This document shows, piece after piece, positions 1-7,394 of a stretch of DNA of 64,000 bases. Position 1 is the first letter of the stretch; each line of letters opens with the position of its first letter. The position numbers and the translations under genes were made by a program. The notes under the pieces are model-generated. The model was not told the origin of the DNA, did no database searches, and saw only the letters and a list, made by a program, of their open reading frames with translations. The DNA is from a virus, in IMG/VR virus record IMGVR_UViG_3300044712_000792, positions 20,697-84,696 of that record; one strand, 5' to 3'.

Positions 1-981
1 CAGGGGGAATACCTAGTCTTGCACGGAATTAAGCTACAATTCGTTTTTATAGAGAAGGGTTTGGCTAAAGAGTCATTTGAACACCCTGATTACATAGAAC
101 TTGATGGATTAACTATCAAAGTAGAAGCACCGGAATATCTTATTGCTAAATACACAGATATTCAAAGGGGTAAGGATTTAATCAAAATCCATAACCTATT
201 AAGGGATTCAAGTGTTGATTTCAAAAAGCTTAAGGATATTTTAGTTAGATACAATCTTCTAGCTAAATACAATATTCTTGTTAAGAAGTTTGGACTTGAT
301 ACCTTAAAGGAACAAAAGTTTGTATCAGAACATAGTGATAAGGAACTGTTTGAAAGGAAAGAGAGATACCATAAAGAAATGGCACATCTTCCTATTAAAG
401 AAAAAATAGAACAGATAAATGGTATTCTCGCTTTAAGCGAACAGATTAAACAAATAAAGGAGAGAAATATGGTTAAGGAAGGTAAAGAAAAGTCAAAAAA
501 GCAGGTTGGTTATTTGCTTTCAAAGAATAGCCCTCTTACAAAAAAGCAAAAGGACAAATTAAAAGACGAATTGCATAGTGGAGAAGTTACTATAAAAGAG
601 GCATATGAGAATAGTCCTAAAGCCTCTAGTAATGTGGATTTCATTATAAAGTCTATTGATAATTTAACCCTAGATATAAACGAACCTTACAATGTAGATG
701 AGAAAATCACAGCTTCTAGGCTAATTGTTGATGTTGTTGAAGATGCACTTGATAGCGTGTGTCCAGACTTTTTTAGGTTATATGACATTAAGACAGCGAA
801 GTTTGGGAAAAAGCAGATGGGTGGGTCTATTGTATATTTAATCCCCTTTACTGTTATTGACAAAGACACCACTAATACAATCTTTTGGGGTGAAATAAAA
901 GGTGAAGTTATGCCCTTTAACGGAACTGAAAACGGTGCTGTTAAAAAGGTAACTATATTCAATCTCCAAAAAGAGGGATAA
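1..981 (+). CDS. Nucleotidyltransferase-like protein (5'-truncated by window edge)
   Basis: The reading frame is open to the first base of the window, so the true start lies upstream; a TTG at 19 is only the first possible start inside. The early visible part (HGIKLQFVFI, then IKVEAPEYLIAKYTD and RGKDLIKIHNLL) matches the C-terminal half of AbiEii/MNT-type nucleotidyltransferase domains, where a conserved Pro-Glu-Tyr-Leu and Arg-x-Lys-Asp segment follows the catalytic part. The GS...DxD catalytic motif would be upstream and is not visible. The middle is Lys/Glu-rich and the last ~120 residues are unrecognised. It is the first gene of a tightly coupled + strand run: its TAA directly abuts the next ATG. 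It could be an antitoxin-like or tRNA/RNA-modifying nucleotidyltransferase; the role is unknown. Confidence 0.5.
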   Translation, partial: QGEYLVLHGIKLQFVFIEKGLAKESFEHPDYIELDGLTIKVEAPEYLIAKYTDIQRGKDLIKIHNLLRDSSVDFKKLKDILVRYNLLAKYNILVKKFGLDTLKEQKFVSEHSDKELFERKERYHKEMAHLPIKEKIEQINGILALSEQIKQIKERNMVKEGKEKSKKQVGYLLSKNSPLTKKQKDKLKDELHSGEVTIKEAYENSPKASSNVDFIIKSIDNLTLDINEPYNVDEKITASRLIVDVVEDALDSVCPDFFRLYDIKTAKFGKKQMGGSIVYLIPFTVIDKDTTNTIFWGEIKGEVMPFNGTENGAVKKVTIFNLQKEG

Positions 982-1305
982 ATGATTGTTGTAAAGCAGT
1001 TAGATGATAAAACTTATGAAATCATTGAGGAAATGAAGATTACTTCTTTATGGTTTTCTGAACTTGACACAGAGATTTTAAAATCTAATATAAAGTTGGC
1101 TACCATAGAAGTGTCGGAAGATGATGAAGCTAAAAGAGTTGCGTTTAATGAAGGTTTAAAAGACCACCTAGAAAAGAGAAAGAAAATTGATTTCTATGAT
1201 AGGCTTTGCGTTTCAATAGAAGACATTGTATTACTTAAATTTGTTGCTAATATAACCACAGATGAGATACTAGAAAAATTTAGAAACAAGCTGAAAAGCT
1301 GGTAG
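982..1305 (+). CDS. Hypothetical protein (107 aa)
   Basis: No family recognised. The ATG directly follows the stop of the preceding nucleotidyltransferase-like gene, with a GAGGG ribosome binding site inside that gene, so the two are probably translationally coupled. The protein is acidic and helical in character, and its C-terminal segment (IEDIVLLKFVANITTDE) resembles the region following the catalytic core in nucleotidyltransferases. It may be a partner of the upstream protein; this is inference from position only. Confidence 0.6.
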   Translation: MIVVKQLDDKTYEIIEEMKITSLWFSELDTEILKSNIKLATIEVSEDDEAKRVAFNEGLKDHLEKRKKIDFYDRLCVSIEDIVLLKFVANITTDEILEKFRNKLKSW

Positions 1306-1306
1306 G

Positions 1307-1642
1307 ATGAAAATGTACTATATATCTTTTTTTGAAATCAAAAAAGGTGAAAAACCAACAGAAAAAAATACTAGAAAAATTACATATTCTATTTCTAGCC
1401 TTTTTATGGATTGTGTTATAGAGGTAATAATTGGTGGAATACAAAAATTTGAAGAACTTAAATTTTATAATGTTAGTAGAGAACAATTGATTTTTTTGTT
1501 AGATTTTTGCGAAAAATATATTATTCGCCATTTAAGTACACATCTTATGCATGCTATTGGAGATTTATATGAACTTATAAATAACTATCAATTTGAGGTT
1601 AATGATTTATATGTACAAATAGGGGAGGTAGGTGAAAGATGA
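1307..1642 (+). CDS. Hypothetical protein (111 aa)
   Basis: Unrecognised small protein rich in Ile, Phe and Tyr. It starts one base after the previous stop and its own stop overlaps the next start (ATGA), placing it in one transcription unit with its neighbours. No signal peptide or clear motif is visible. Confidence 0.55.
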   Translation: MKMYYISFFEIKKGEKPTEKNTRKITYSISSLFMDCVIEVIIGGIQKFEELKFYNVSREQLIFLLDFCEKYIIRHLSTHLMHAIGDLYELINNYQFEVNDLYVQIGEVGER

Positions 1643-1902
1643 TTAGTGAAAAGGCTATTTTGTCCATTAAAAAAGATGTTGCTAGATTAAAAAGTAAAGT
1701 TGAAGAACTAGGTTTAAATATTGAACTGCTTGAACATCATTGTGAAGATTATGAGAAGTTTTTGGACAAAGAAGGAAGTTGCACAGATGAATTTCTTTCT
1801 GATTATGCTGGTGATATTCAAGAATTTATTGATGACATAGAAAAGAATGTTGAAGATGTAGATACAGAGGCTATGGATTTCCTTGAGGGTCTTATTAAAT
1901 AA
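1639..1902 (+). CDS. Hypothetical acidic helical protein (87 aa)
   Basis: Small acidic protein with heptad-like leucine/isoleucine spacing over most of its length, suggesting a coiled coil or helical bundle. The start overlaps the previous stop by four bases. It is the last gene before a conserved intergenic element. Function unknown. Confidence 0.6.
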   Translation: MISEKAILSIKKDVARLKSKVEELGLNIELLEHHCEDYEKFLDKEGSCTDEFLSDYAGDIQEFIDDIEKNVEDVDTEAMDFLEGLIK

Positions 1903-1903
1903 C

Positions 1904-1933
1904 ATTATTGTGTGTTTGTTTTAATAATTGGAG
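1904..1933 (+). promoter_or_regulatory. Conserved SD-adjacent element, copy 1 of 5
   Basis: One of five near-identical intergenic elements with the core TTTGTTTTAATAA, preceded by ATTATTGTGTG and followed directly by the GGAGG ribosome binding site of the gene at 1941. It lies in the only real gap between two tightly packed gene groups. It is either a phage promoter or an mRNA-level translation or processing signal. Confidence 0.65.
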
Positions 1934-1940
1934 GTAGCAA

Positions 1941-2132
1941 ATGAATTGGTTGATTGGGTGTACGAAAAAAGGCTGTAAGTGCCACGACACCAAAGAAGAT
2001 ACATTTACTTGTTCTAGTTGCGGAAAGTCTTATACATTTGAGGAATACGCAGGAGTATTTGAAGGTAAATGTTATTGTGTGTGGTGCTGTACTATAGCAA
2101 AGAAGGTGGTTTCGGAAGAGAAAAATGGATAA
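1941..2132 (+). CDS. Small Cys-rich zinc-ribbon-like protein (63 aa)
   Basis: Contains Cys pairs at CxxC spacing (CSSCG) and a second cluster (CYCVWCC), with further Cys and His near the N terminus, so it probably binds zinc. A GGAGG ribosome binding site sits eight bases before the ATG, right after conserved element 1. The end overlaps the next gene by eight bases. No specific function can be assigned. Confidence 0.6.
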   Translation: MNWLIGCTKKGCKCHDTKEDTFTCSSCGKSYTFEEYAGVFEGKCYCVWCCTIAKKVVSEEKNG

Positions 2133-2964
2133 CAAAAAACTTTCAACCACCTGTTCCTTATGTAAGCAGAACTTCCCACCAGAAGATATGCAAGATATGG
2201 CTTTACTGCCAGCCAATTTAATTCATCATTATGAGGAATGGTTCGGTAAGCCATTAGAAGTTCAAGTAGATAGTGAACAAAGTAAAGCTATTGTTTGTTA
2301 TAATTGTTTTGTTAGGTACTCTGGAACGCAACACACAACACAATTAGACATACTTTCAAATAGTTGGGATAAGTATGCCATTAAAGACGATTTACTATCT
2401 TTGGCTTTAATACACGGAAGAAAATTAAGCTATTTAATGCGATTTGCTGGGGCTATAAGGTTGCACGAAGAATCGGTTGCGGAACATTCATATTGGGTTA
2501 CTTTGATAAGTTATGCGATAAGTCAGAAGTATTTCAAGGATATACCCATAAATACGCAAAATCTGTTCATTACAGCAATGTTTCACGACTGGTCAGAGAT
2601 TATCACTTCCGATGTGATTACTCCTCTTAAAGTCCAAATAAAGAAGCTATACGACCAAATAGAGGATAACATCGTAGCTAGTCTAGAAAAGAAAATTGGC
2701 ATAGACAACCTATCCTCTTTGATGTCAGATTTTAATAATCTAACCTCTGTTGAAGGTGCAATAGTAGCAATAGCCGATAAAATTTCTTGTTATCTATATA
2801 TTCGTGAAGAGGCGTTGCTTGGAAATCAAAATTTTAGGAAAGGTGTGTTGGCAAAAGTAGAAAATGATTTGTTTGATATGGTTGGGAAAATCAAACTTCC
2901 TTCAGACCAAGTAGCTATATTTGAACAAGCAATAGAAGAAATAATAAAAACAATCGAGGATTAA
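2125..2964 (+). CDS. YfbR-like HD 5'-deoxynucleotidase with N-terminal zinc ribbon
   Basis: The C-terminal ~200 residues match the YfbR/HDDC2 branch of HD phosphohydrolases: SVAEHSYWV with His121, the HD pair in MFHDWSEIITSD (His154-Asp155), and a later DKISCYLYIREEALLGN segment that matches the E. coli enzyme closely. Such enzymes dephosphorylate deoxynucleoside 5'-monophosphates and feed nucleotide salvage. The first ~65 residues carry two CxxC pairs (Cys10/13 and Cys58/61) forming a zinc ribbon that YfbR itself lacks. It sits directly before primase in the replication block. Known for the family: metal-dependent dNMP hydrolysis. Inferred here: a role in reshaping the nucleotide pool. Confidence 0.88.
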   Translation: MDNKKLSTTCSLCKQNFPPEDMQDMALLPANLIHHYEEWFGKPLEVQVDSEQSKAIVCYNCFVRYSGTQHTTQLDILSNSWDKYAIKDDLLSLALIHGRKLSYLMRFAGAIRLHEESVAEHSYWVTLISYAISQKYFKDIPINTQNLFITAMFHDWSEIITSDVITPLKVQIKKLYDQIEDNIVASLEKKIGIDNLSSLMSDFNNLTSVEGAIVAIADKISCYLYIREEALLGNQNFRKGVLAKVENDLFDMVGKIKLPSDQVAIFEQAIEEIIKTIED

Positions 2965-3906
2965 ATGACTTCTCTAGAGCTTAAAGATAAGATTATAAAC
3001 GAGTTATCACCATATAAGTATAGTCAAACAGAATCACATATGATACTTTGGTGTCCTTTTTGTGATGATAGAAGCCATTCTCATGCCCACTTATATTTTG
3101 CAAAAGACACATTAAAATGGCATTGTTTTATGTGTGGGACATCTGGAAATAGACCCTTTGAATTACTTGAAAAGTATGGAATTCATATTAACTATTATGA
3201 CTATCTTGACCTATTCCTTAAAGATGTTGATGTTGTTAGGGAAAGCGTTGAACTAGAGGAAGACAACGAAGAACTGAAAGAGTTTGCGGAACAATATAAA
3301 AATATACAGCCCAATACCGATGCTTATAACTATCTAAAGACAAGGCTTATAAGCGATTATGACATAGAATTCTCTTGGAAACTATGGGACAAATATCCAG
3401 AATACATTTTTTGGGTTTATTTTGATGCTAATTATAAAATAAAATACTATATTGGGCGGAATTATGTTAATCCCAAGCCAAAGAAGAAATATCTCAATGC
3501 TAAAAATTTGTCTGTTCCTTTTGTGGTATTTCATAAACAAGACCCGTTGTTTATTGCTAAAAAAGAGAAGTATGGAATCTTTCTAGTAGAAGGTATATTT
3601 GATGCTTACAATACACCCTTTACAGCCGTCCCATTGTTCTCAAAGAATATTAATAGTTCTTTGATTACAGATATTTCTAATTACTGCTTTACAAATAATG
3701 CTTTTCCAATTATAGCTGTTGATTCTGATGCTGAAAAGGAAAGATATACTATTGCGAAAAAACTGTTTGACAATGGTGTAAATACTATTGGTTTATTTAC
3801 TTTCGGTAAAGATGAAAAAGACTTTGGGGAAGGTAAGCACAAATTTTTAGGTTATAAAGAGTTCATACCAAAGATTAAATATTACAATCCTTATGTGAAA
3901 CTGTAA
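2965..3906 (+). CDS. DNA primase (CHC2 zinc finger plus Toprim)
   Basis: The N terminus has a primase zinc-binding fold: LWCPFCDD (Cys30, Cys33), His residues near 38-42 and WHCFMCGTSG (Cys54, Cys57). The C-terminal half carries the Toprim core: FLVEGIFDAY with the acidic Glu209, then IIAVDSD (Asp253, Asp255). The length of 313 aa is short for DnaG and typical of phage primases. It makes RNA primers for DNA replication. No helicase domain is fused and no helicase gene is in this window. It follows the nucleotidase without a gap. Confidence 0.9.
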   Translation: MTSLELKDKIINELSPYKYSQTESHMILWCPFCDDRSHSHAHLYFAKDTLKWHCFMCGTSGNRPFELLEKYGIHINYYDYLDLFLKDVDVVRESVELEEDNEELKEFAEQYKNIQPNTDAYNYLKTRLISDYDIEFSWKLWDKYPEYIFWVYFDANYKIKYYIGRNYVNPKPKKKYLNAKNLSVPFVVFHKQDPLFIAKKEKYGIFLVEGIFDAYNTPFTAVPLFSKNINSSLITDISNYCFTNNAFPIIAVDSDAEKERYTIAKKLFDNGVNTIGLFTFGKDEKDFGEGKHKFLGYKEFIPKIKYYNPYVKL

Positions 3907-3925
3907 CGCCTCCCATTACCATTAG

Positions 3926-3945
3926 AAAAAGAATATAATATAAAA
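3926..3945 (+). promoter_or_regulatory. Possible late-promoter-like AT box
   Basis: AGAATATAATATAAAAGG in the short gap before the gene at 3956 resembles the AAAAGAATATAAA boxes of the late region. It lies almost on top of the ribosome binding site, closer to the start codon than the clear late boxes, so a promoter role is doubtful. Confidence 0.3.
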
Positions 3946-3955
3946 GGAGGCACAA

Positions 3956-4171
3956 ATGCCTATGAAAATAAATGTAGTTGGCAAATGCCCTAATTGTGAT
4001 GCAAATAACTTTATGGTTATTGGAACAACCACCTATACGGGTTATGTAGACGAAAACGGAGAACTTCACTTAACAACCGATAGTACACCAGCAATAGAGA
4101 ATGATGTTGATTGTATTGGTTGTGGTGAAAGTTTCCCAATAACCTCATTCTTAAAAGTTAGTATAGAGTAA
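3956..4171 (+). CDS. Small zinc-ribbon protein (71 aa)
   Basis: Two CxxC knuckles (GKCPNCDAN near residue 12 and DCIGCGES near residue 58) frame a beta-rich middle, the layout of a zinc ribbon. AAGGAGG precedes the ATG. Lies between primase and the SAP protein. Probably a nucleic-acid or protein-binding accessory; specific role unknown. Confidence 0.65.
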   Translation: MPMKINVVGKCPNCDANNFMVIGTTTYTGYVDENGELHLTTDSTPAIENDVDCIGCGESFPITSFLKVSIE

Positions 4172-4180
4172 GGAGTAAAA

Positions 4181-4438
4181 ATGTCATCAAATAAAATGGC
4201 AGATTACTTATACGAAAAAATATTCCACACATATAAAAGAGTTGGAAGAATACAAGCTAGAGAAATGTTGCTGAAATTAACAATTCCTGATTTGAGAGAT
4301 ATATGTTATAGCACAGGTATGCCAAGTGAAGGGTCTAAAACTAAATTGGTTGATACTGTTATGCATAAGATGGAGATTCAACACAATCTATCTAGTGCTG
4401 ATAGTGTAAAGTTCTTTGACGACGAATTCTCCCCTTAA
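4181..4438 (+). CDS. SAP-domain-like protein (85 aa)
   Basis: Residues ~28-65 fit the SAP helix-extended-helix DNA-binding motif: LTIPDLRDICYSTGMPSEG followed by SKTKLVDTVMHKM. SAP domains bind AT-rich DNA in repair and chromatin proteins. It is the last gene before conserved element 2 and DNA ligase, which fits a DNA-metabolism role. Start supported by AAGGAG upstream. Confidence 0.6.
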   Translation: MSSNKMADYLYEKIFHTYKRVGRIQAREMLLKLTIPDLRDICYSTGMPSEGSKTKLVDTVMHKMEIQHNLSSADSVKFFDDEFSP

Positions 4439-4442
4439 AAAA

Positions 4443-4473
4443 ATTATTGTGTATTTGTTTTAATAATTGGAGG
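4443..4473 (+). promoter_or_regulatory. Conserved SD-adjacent element, copy 2 of 5
   Basis: ATTATTGTGTATTTG then TTTTAATAATT runs straight into GGAGG of the DNA ligase gene. It is nearly identical to copy 1 over about 30 bases although the flanking genes are unrelated, so the element itself is conserved. Confidence 0.65.
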
Positions 4474-4478
4474 CTACT

Positions 4479-5450
4479 ATGAGAATGGTTAGACCGATGG
4501 GAGCAGTTACCCCCACTAAAGAAAAACTTGAAAAGGCTTATGCTAGTTCGGATTGGCATGCCGAACCTAAAATGGACGGGTCTAGATATATTGCCCAAAT
4601 CATTGATGGTAAAGTATTTCTGACATCAAGAAGAGAATCAGTTAAAGGCGGAATGGTTGATAAAACTCTCAATGTTCCTCATATAATTGAAGAACTTTCT
4701 AAACTTCCTAATTGTATTCTTGATGGTGAAATAGACAATAGGGATATTAGAGATTTCCATAGAGTTCAAGGCATTATGGGTTCTCTGCCTGACAAAGCTT
4801 GGGAAAAACAAGGGTTTAATATTAAGGAAGAAACTAAACCAGAAATTCTAGCAGGTATCATATATCCAAAGGGGGAAGGCCCTCTTGTTTACAAAGTGTT
4901 TGACATCCTTGAGATTAATGGTATGGATTTAAGACCTACCCATTTAGCCCATAGGATGATACATCTTAAGATAATCAAGGATATGAAATATGTTCTTCGT
5001 GTTCCTATGATTACAGGTGAAGAAAACAAAAGAAAAGCCTTTGAAGAAGCCATCAATAATGGTATGGAAGGAATCATATTGAAGAATAGATGTGCTCCTT
5101 ATGTAGAAGATAAAAAGCCAGCCAATGTTTGGTATAAAGTCAAGCTGTGCAACACTTACGATGGTGTGGTAGTTGGTTATAAAATGGGTGAAGGTAAGTA
5201 CAAAGACACTCTTGGAACACTTACTATTTCTCAATATAAAGATGGAAAGCTGACTGAAGTTGCTGAAATAAGCGGAATGACAGATGCCCAAAGGAATGAA
5301 TTCAAAAACCGAATAGATGGTGGTGATTTGAATTGGGTTGTTGAATTTAAAGCACAAGAAACTGATGCTAATGGTAGGTATAGACATCCAAGGTTTGCTA
5401 GGATTAGGCTTGACAAAGCACCTACTCAATGTAAATATGGAGAAGCATAA
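4479..5450 (+). CDS. ATP-dependent DNA ligase
   Basis: A compact 323-aa ligase with an adenylation domain and C-terminal OB fold. Motif I is PKMDGSRY with the nucleotide-accepting Lys31. Others visible are LDGEIDN, the VFDILEING segment (motif III), EGIILKN (motif IV) and WYKVKL (motif V). It seals nicks during phage replication or repair. The start is placed at ATG 4479, six bases after GGAGG; an in-frame TTG at 4467 overlaps the ribosome binding site and is unlikely. First gene after conserved element 2. Confidence 0.92.
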   Translation: MRMVRPMGAVTPTKEKLEKAYASSDWHAEPKMDGSRYIAQIIDGKVFLTSRRESVKGGMVDKTLNVPHIIEELSKLPNCILDGEIDNRDIRDFHRVQGIMGSLPDKAWEKQGFNIKEETKPEILAGIIYPKGEGPLVYKVFDILEINGMDLRPTHLAHRMIHLKIIKDMKYVLRVPMITGEENKRKAFEEAINNGMEGIILKNRCAPYVEDKKPANVWYKVKLCNTYDGVVVGYKMGEGKYKDTLGTLTISQYKDGKLTEVAEISGMTDAQRNEFKNRIDGGDLNWVVEFKAQETDANGRYRHPRFARIRLDKAPTQCKYGEA

Positions 5451-5581
5451 TGACTAGGTTTATAGTGGAACTGTGTATATGGGCAATTAGCGTTGTTCTT
5501 GCAATGATTTATGGATACTGTTGTGGCTATGATGGTGGGTATCTTAAAGGTTTGAAAGATGGCGGAAAAACAAATGCTTGA
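5450..5581 (+). CDS. Small membrane protein (43 aa)
   Basis: An ATG overlapping the ligase stop opens a 43-codon frame. Residues ~5-26 (FIVELCIWAISVVLAMIYG) form one hydrophobic segment, followed by a Gly/Tyr/Lys-rich tail. The frame fills the gap between ligase and the next gene exactly. Function unknown. Confidence 0.5.
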   Translation: MTRFIVELCIWAISVVLAMIYGYCCGYDGGYLKGLKDGGKTNA

Positions 5582-5753
5582 CCTTAAGGACGAGTGTGAA
5601 AAATACAAAGAGAAAGTTCAAGATGCTGTTGGCAACTTGCTTTCTAATTTAAGTGACCTTGAAAGAGTTGAAGCAAAAGATGGTGACAGATTTTGTTTTA
5701 GAATAAAAGATGTTGCCGAAGCTATAAAGAGATTCAAGAAAGACCTGGAATAG
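5559..5753 (+). CDS. Small coiled-coil-like protein (64 aa)
   Basis: Charged Lys/Glu-rich helical protein with heptad-like spacing (LKDECEKYKEKVQDAVGNL). It overlaps the preceding small membrane protein by 23 bases and has AAAGG upstream. Unrecognised; likely a small accessory factor. Confidence 0.5.
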   Translation: MAEKQMLDLKDECEKYKEKVQDAVGNLLSNLSDLERVEAKDGDRFCFRIKDVAEAIKRFKKDLE

Positions 5754-5763
5754 GAGGAATAAA

Positions 5764-6042
5764 ATGTTAGATTTTATTTGTTCTTTGTTCGGTGAAAAGG
5801 TTAAGGATAAGCCAGCCAATTATGATGAATTACATTGGACAGATAAGGAACTACACAAGAGGCCTATTTATTTAGAAGTTCCTAGAAAGACACCTACACA
5901 TAGCGTTTTTTGTTTTTGTTCTGATTGCGAAAAAATGCAACCTATGGCTACCAACTGCACTTGTTTCGTGTGTGGTTCAAAGTCAATAGCGGTTAGATGC
6001 AACAATAATGCACCAATAAGGACAGATTTGGATGAGGTATAA
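5764..6042 (+). CDS. Cys-rich hypothetical protein (92 aa)
   Basis: The C-terminal half has a zinc-ribbon layout: CFCSDCEK followed by CTCFVCGSKS about 20 residues later. AGGAGG precedes the ATG. One of several small Cys-rich proteins in this segment; function not assignable. Confidence 0.6.
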   Translation: MLDFICSLFGEKVKDKPANYDELHWTDKELHKRPIYLEVPRKTPTHSVFCFCSDCEKMQPMATNCTCFVCGSKSIAVRCNNNAPIRTDLDEV

Positions 6043-6163
6043 TTTAGGATATTTCCACTATTCCCCAAGGCTTGTTGTTATAAAAAGGTCTTGGTTTAAG
6101 GAATGTTTAATACATTGGCTATGGTGGACTTGGCGATATGAAATATGTGATGGTAGGATATAG
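6032..6163 (+). CDS. Small Trp/Tyr-rich hypothetical protein (43 aa)
   Basis: An ATG ten bases after AAGGA, overlapping the end of the previous gene by 11 bases, opens 43 codons rich in aromatic and basic residues (HWLWWTWRYE near residue 28). It fills a gap that otherwise has no gene. No homology recognised, so the call rests on start signal and spacing. Confidence 0.4.
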   Translation: MRYNLGYFHYSPRLVVIKRSWFKECLIHWLWWTWRYEICDGRI

Positions 6164-6174
6164 GGAGGTTGAAA

Positions 6175-6432
6175 ATGCCTAAATGCGTTCGTTGTGGATA
6201 TGAAAATTGTAAATGTGATGTTGATGATGGGTGTCTATGTTGTCCAAAGCATTGCTTCTCTAAAAAACAGATAGATTATTTTGACTCTGTTCCTAAAGCA
6301 ACAGTAATGGAAATTTTTGACCTTGCTGAAGCTATTGAGAAAACCAAATATTTAAGCAGACAACATAAAGAACTTGTAACTAGATACTACACACTAAAGG
6401 ACGAAATTTGTGGTGTAAAAGCGGAGGAATAA
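6175..6432 (+). CDS. Small Cys-rich protein (85 aa)
   Basis: The N terminus is dense in cysteines (CVRCGYENCKC, then CLCCPKHC within 30 residues), probably binding one or two zinc ions. The rest is helical. GGGAGG lies six bases before ATG 6175, which decides the start over an in-frame TTG at 6169 that touches the ribosome binding site. Function unknown. Confidence 0.6.
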   Translation: MPKCVRCGYENCKCDVDDGCLCCPKHCFSKKQIDYFDSVPKATVMEIFDLAEAIEKTKYLSRQHKELVTRYYTLKDEICGVKAEE

Positions 6433-6684
6433 ATGCCTGACATTTCTATGTGTTTGGGTGGTGAGTGTCCTTTCAAAGAAAAGTGCTATAGATATACTGC
6501 CACACCTGATAAATTTGCCCAAACTTATTCCGATTTTCCTAAACAGCTGCAAAAGAATAAGAATGGTAAATACAAGCATTGTGAGCACTTTATGGCAATA
6601 CCAGAACCTATGACCAAGGAAGAATATTTGGAAGCCCTATGTGGCTTATATCAGCATTGGGATGTGAAAAAATGGAGCGATTAG
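6433..6684 (+). CDS. Small Cys-containing protein (83 aa)
   Basis: Starts directly after the preceding stop. Contains MCLGGECPFKEKCYRY near the N terminus and KHCEHF near residue 55, a CxxxxC...C...C pattern seen in small phage metal-binding proteins. It overlaps the next gene by 13 bases. Confidence 0.55.
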   Translation: MPDISMCLGGECPFKEKCYRYTATPDKFAQTYSDFPKQLQKNKNGKYKHCEHFMAIPEPMTKEEYLEALCGLYQHWDVKKWSD

Positions 6685-6902
6685 GTAAGATACTGCTTAA
6701 ATTGTCTTTGATTTTAATGTCAATATTTATGTTGCTTGGTGGTATTATAATAATTGATGTTATACTCTTTGGCGAGAATCAGCACACATTATTTATTGCT
6801 ATTTTAATTTGGATAATCTATGCTTTTTGTTTTCTTGATGTAATTGAATATCCCAAAGGTGTTCCAGCTAAAATTTTTAAGTGGCTAATTAGTTGGAAAT
6901 AG
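6672..6902 (+). CDS. Two-helix membrane protein (76 aa)
   Basis: Two hydrophobic stretches are visible: LLKLSLILMSIFMLLGGIII near residues 7-30 and LFIAILIWIIYAFCFLDV near 40-57, a hairpin membrane topology. ATG 6672 is preferred to an upstream in-frame ATG at 6639 because it limits overlap with the previous gene. Function unknown; a holin role cannot be shown. Confidence 0.5.
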   Translation: MERLGKILLKLSLILMSIFMLLGGIIIIDVILFGENQHTLFIAILIWIIYAFCFLDVIEYPKGVPAKIFKWLISWK

Positions 6903-6911
6903 GAGATTAAG

Positions 6912-7028
6912 ATGATTAATATTGAAGCTAGAAAAGGAAGATTTCATTTTTTGCTTGGTATTTCATTGGGGTTTTGGTTAGGCTTTTGTTCAGCCTTTCT
7001 TTTAATGACACTTTCTTTTATGAAATAG
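6912..7028 (+). CDS. Small membrane protein (38 aa)
   Basis: AGGAG precedes an ATG opening 38 codons. After a short basic N terminus (EARKGRF) one transmembrane segment follows (FLLGISLGFWLGFCSAFLLM). It sits between two genes with matching spacing and its own ribosome binding site. Confidence 0.5.
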   Translation: MINIEARKGRFHFLLGISLGFWLGFCSAFLLMTLSFMK

Positions 7029-7037
7029 GAGATTGAA

Positions 7038-7385
7038 ATGGAATATGCTAAAATAAATGTAAACAGACAGCGGTGTTTTCCTTTTTGCCATAAATATTTT
7101 GATATATGGGAATTTCAAGAACGAGTAACATCAAATACTTATTATATTGAAAATGTTGGTTGGAGAGATGTGTGTGTTAAATGTGGCAAAATGAGGTTTT
7201 GGATATATGGTGATTGTGGTGAGGTAACAGGCAAAGAAAAGGAAGTAATTATGTCTAAATTGATTGACAAAGGAACATATTTCATTCTTGATGAACCTGT
7301 GCATCATTTAATTGATGTAACTTATAAAGGCGAAATAACACCAGCGTATTTTGAACGATTAAGACAAGAAGAGATTAATAAATAG
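7038..7385 (+). CDS. Hypothetical protein with Cys pairs (115 aa)
   Basis: RCFPFCHKY near residue 11 and DVCVKCGKM near 47 suggest a zinc-binding N-terminal half; the C-terminal half is helical and acidic. AGGAG precedes the start. It lies immediately before a predicted nucleotidyltransferase. Confidence 0.55.
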   Translation: MEYAKINVNRQRCFPFCHKYFDIWEFQERVTSNTYYIENVGWRDVCVKCGKMRFWIYGDCGEVTGKEKEVIMSKLIDKGTYFILDEPVHHLIDVTYKGEITPAYFERLRQEEINK

Positions 7386-7394
7386 GAGGATATT

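Noticed and set aside
4944-5429. 161-codon open frame on the - strand opposite DNA ligase
   Set aside because: Opposite conserved ligase motifs; composition is that of a reverse reading of AT-rich coding DNA.
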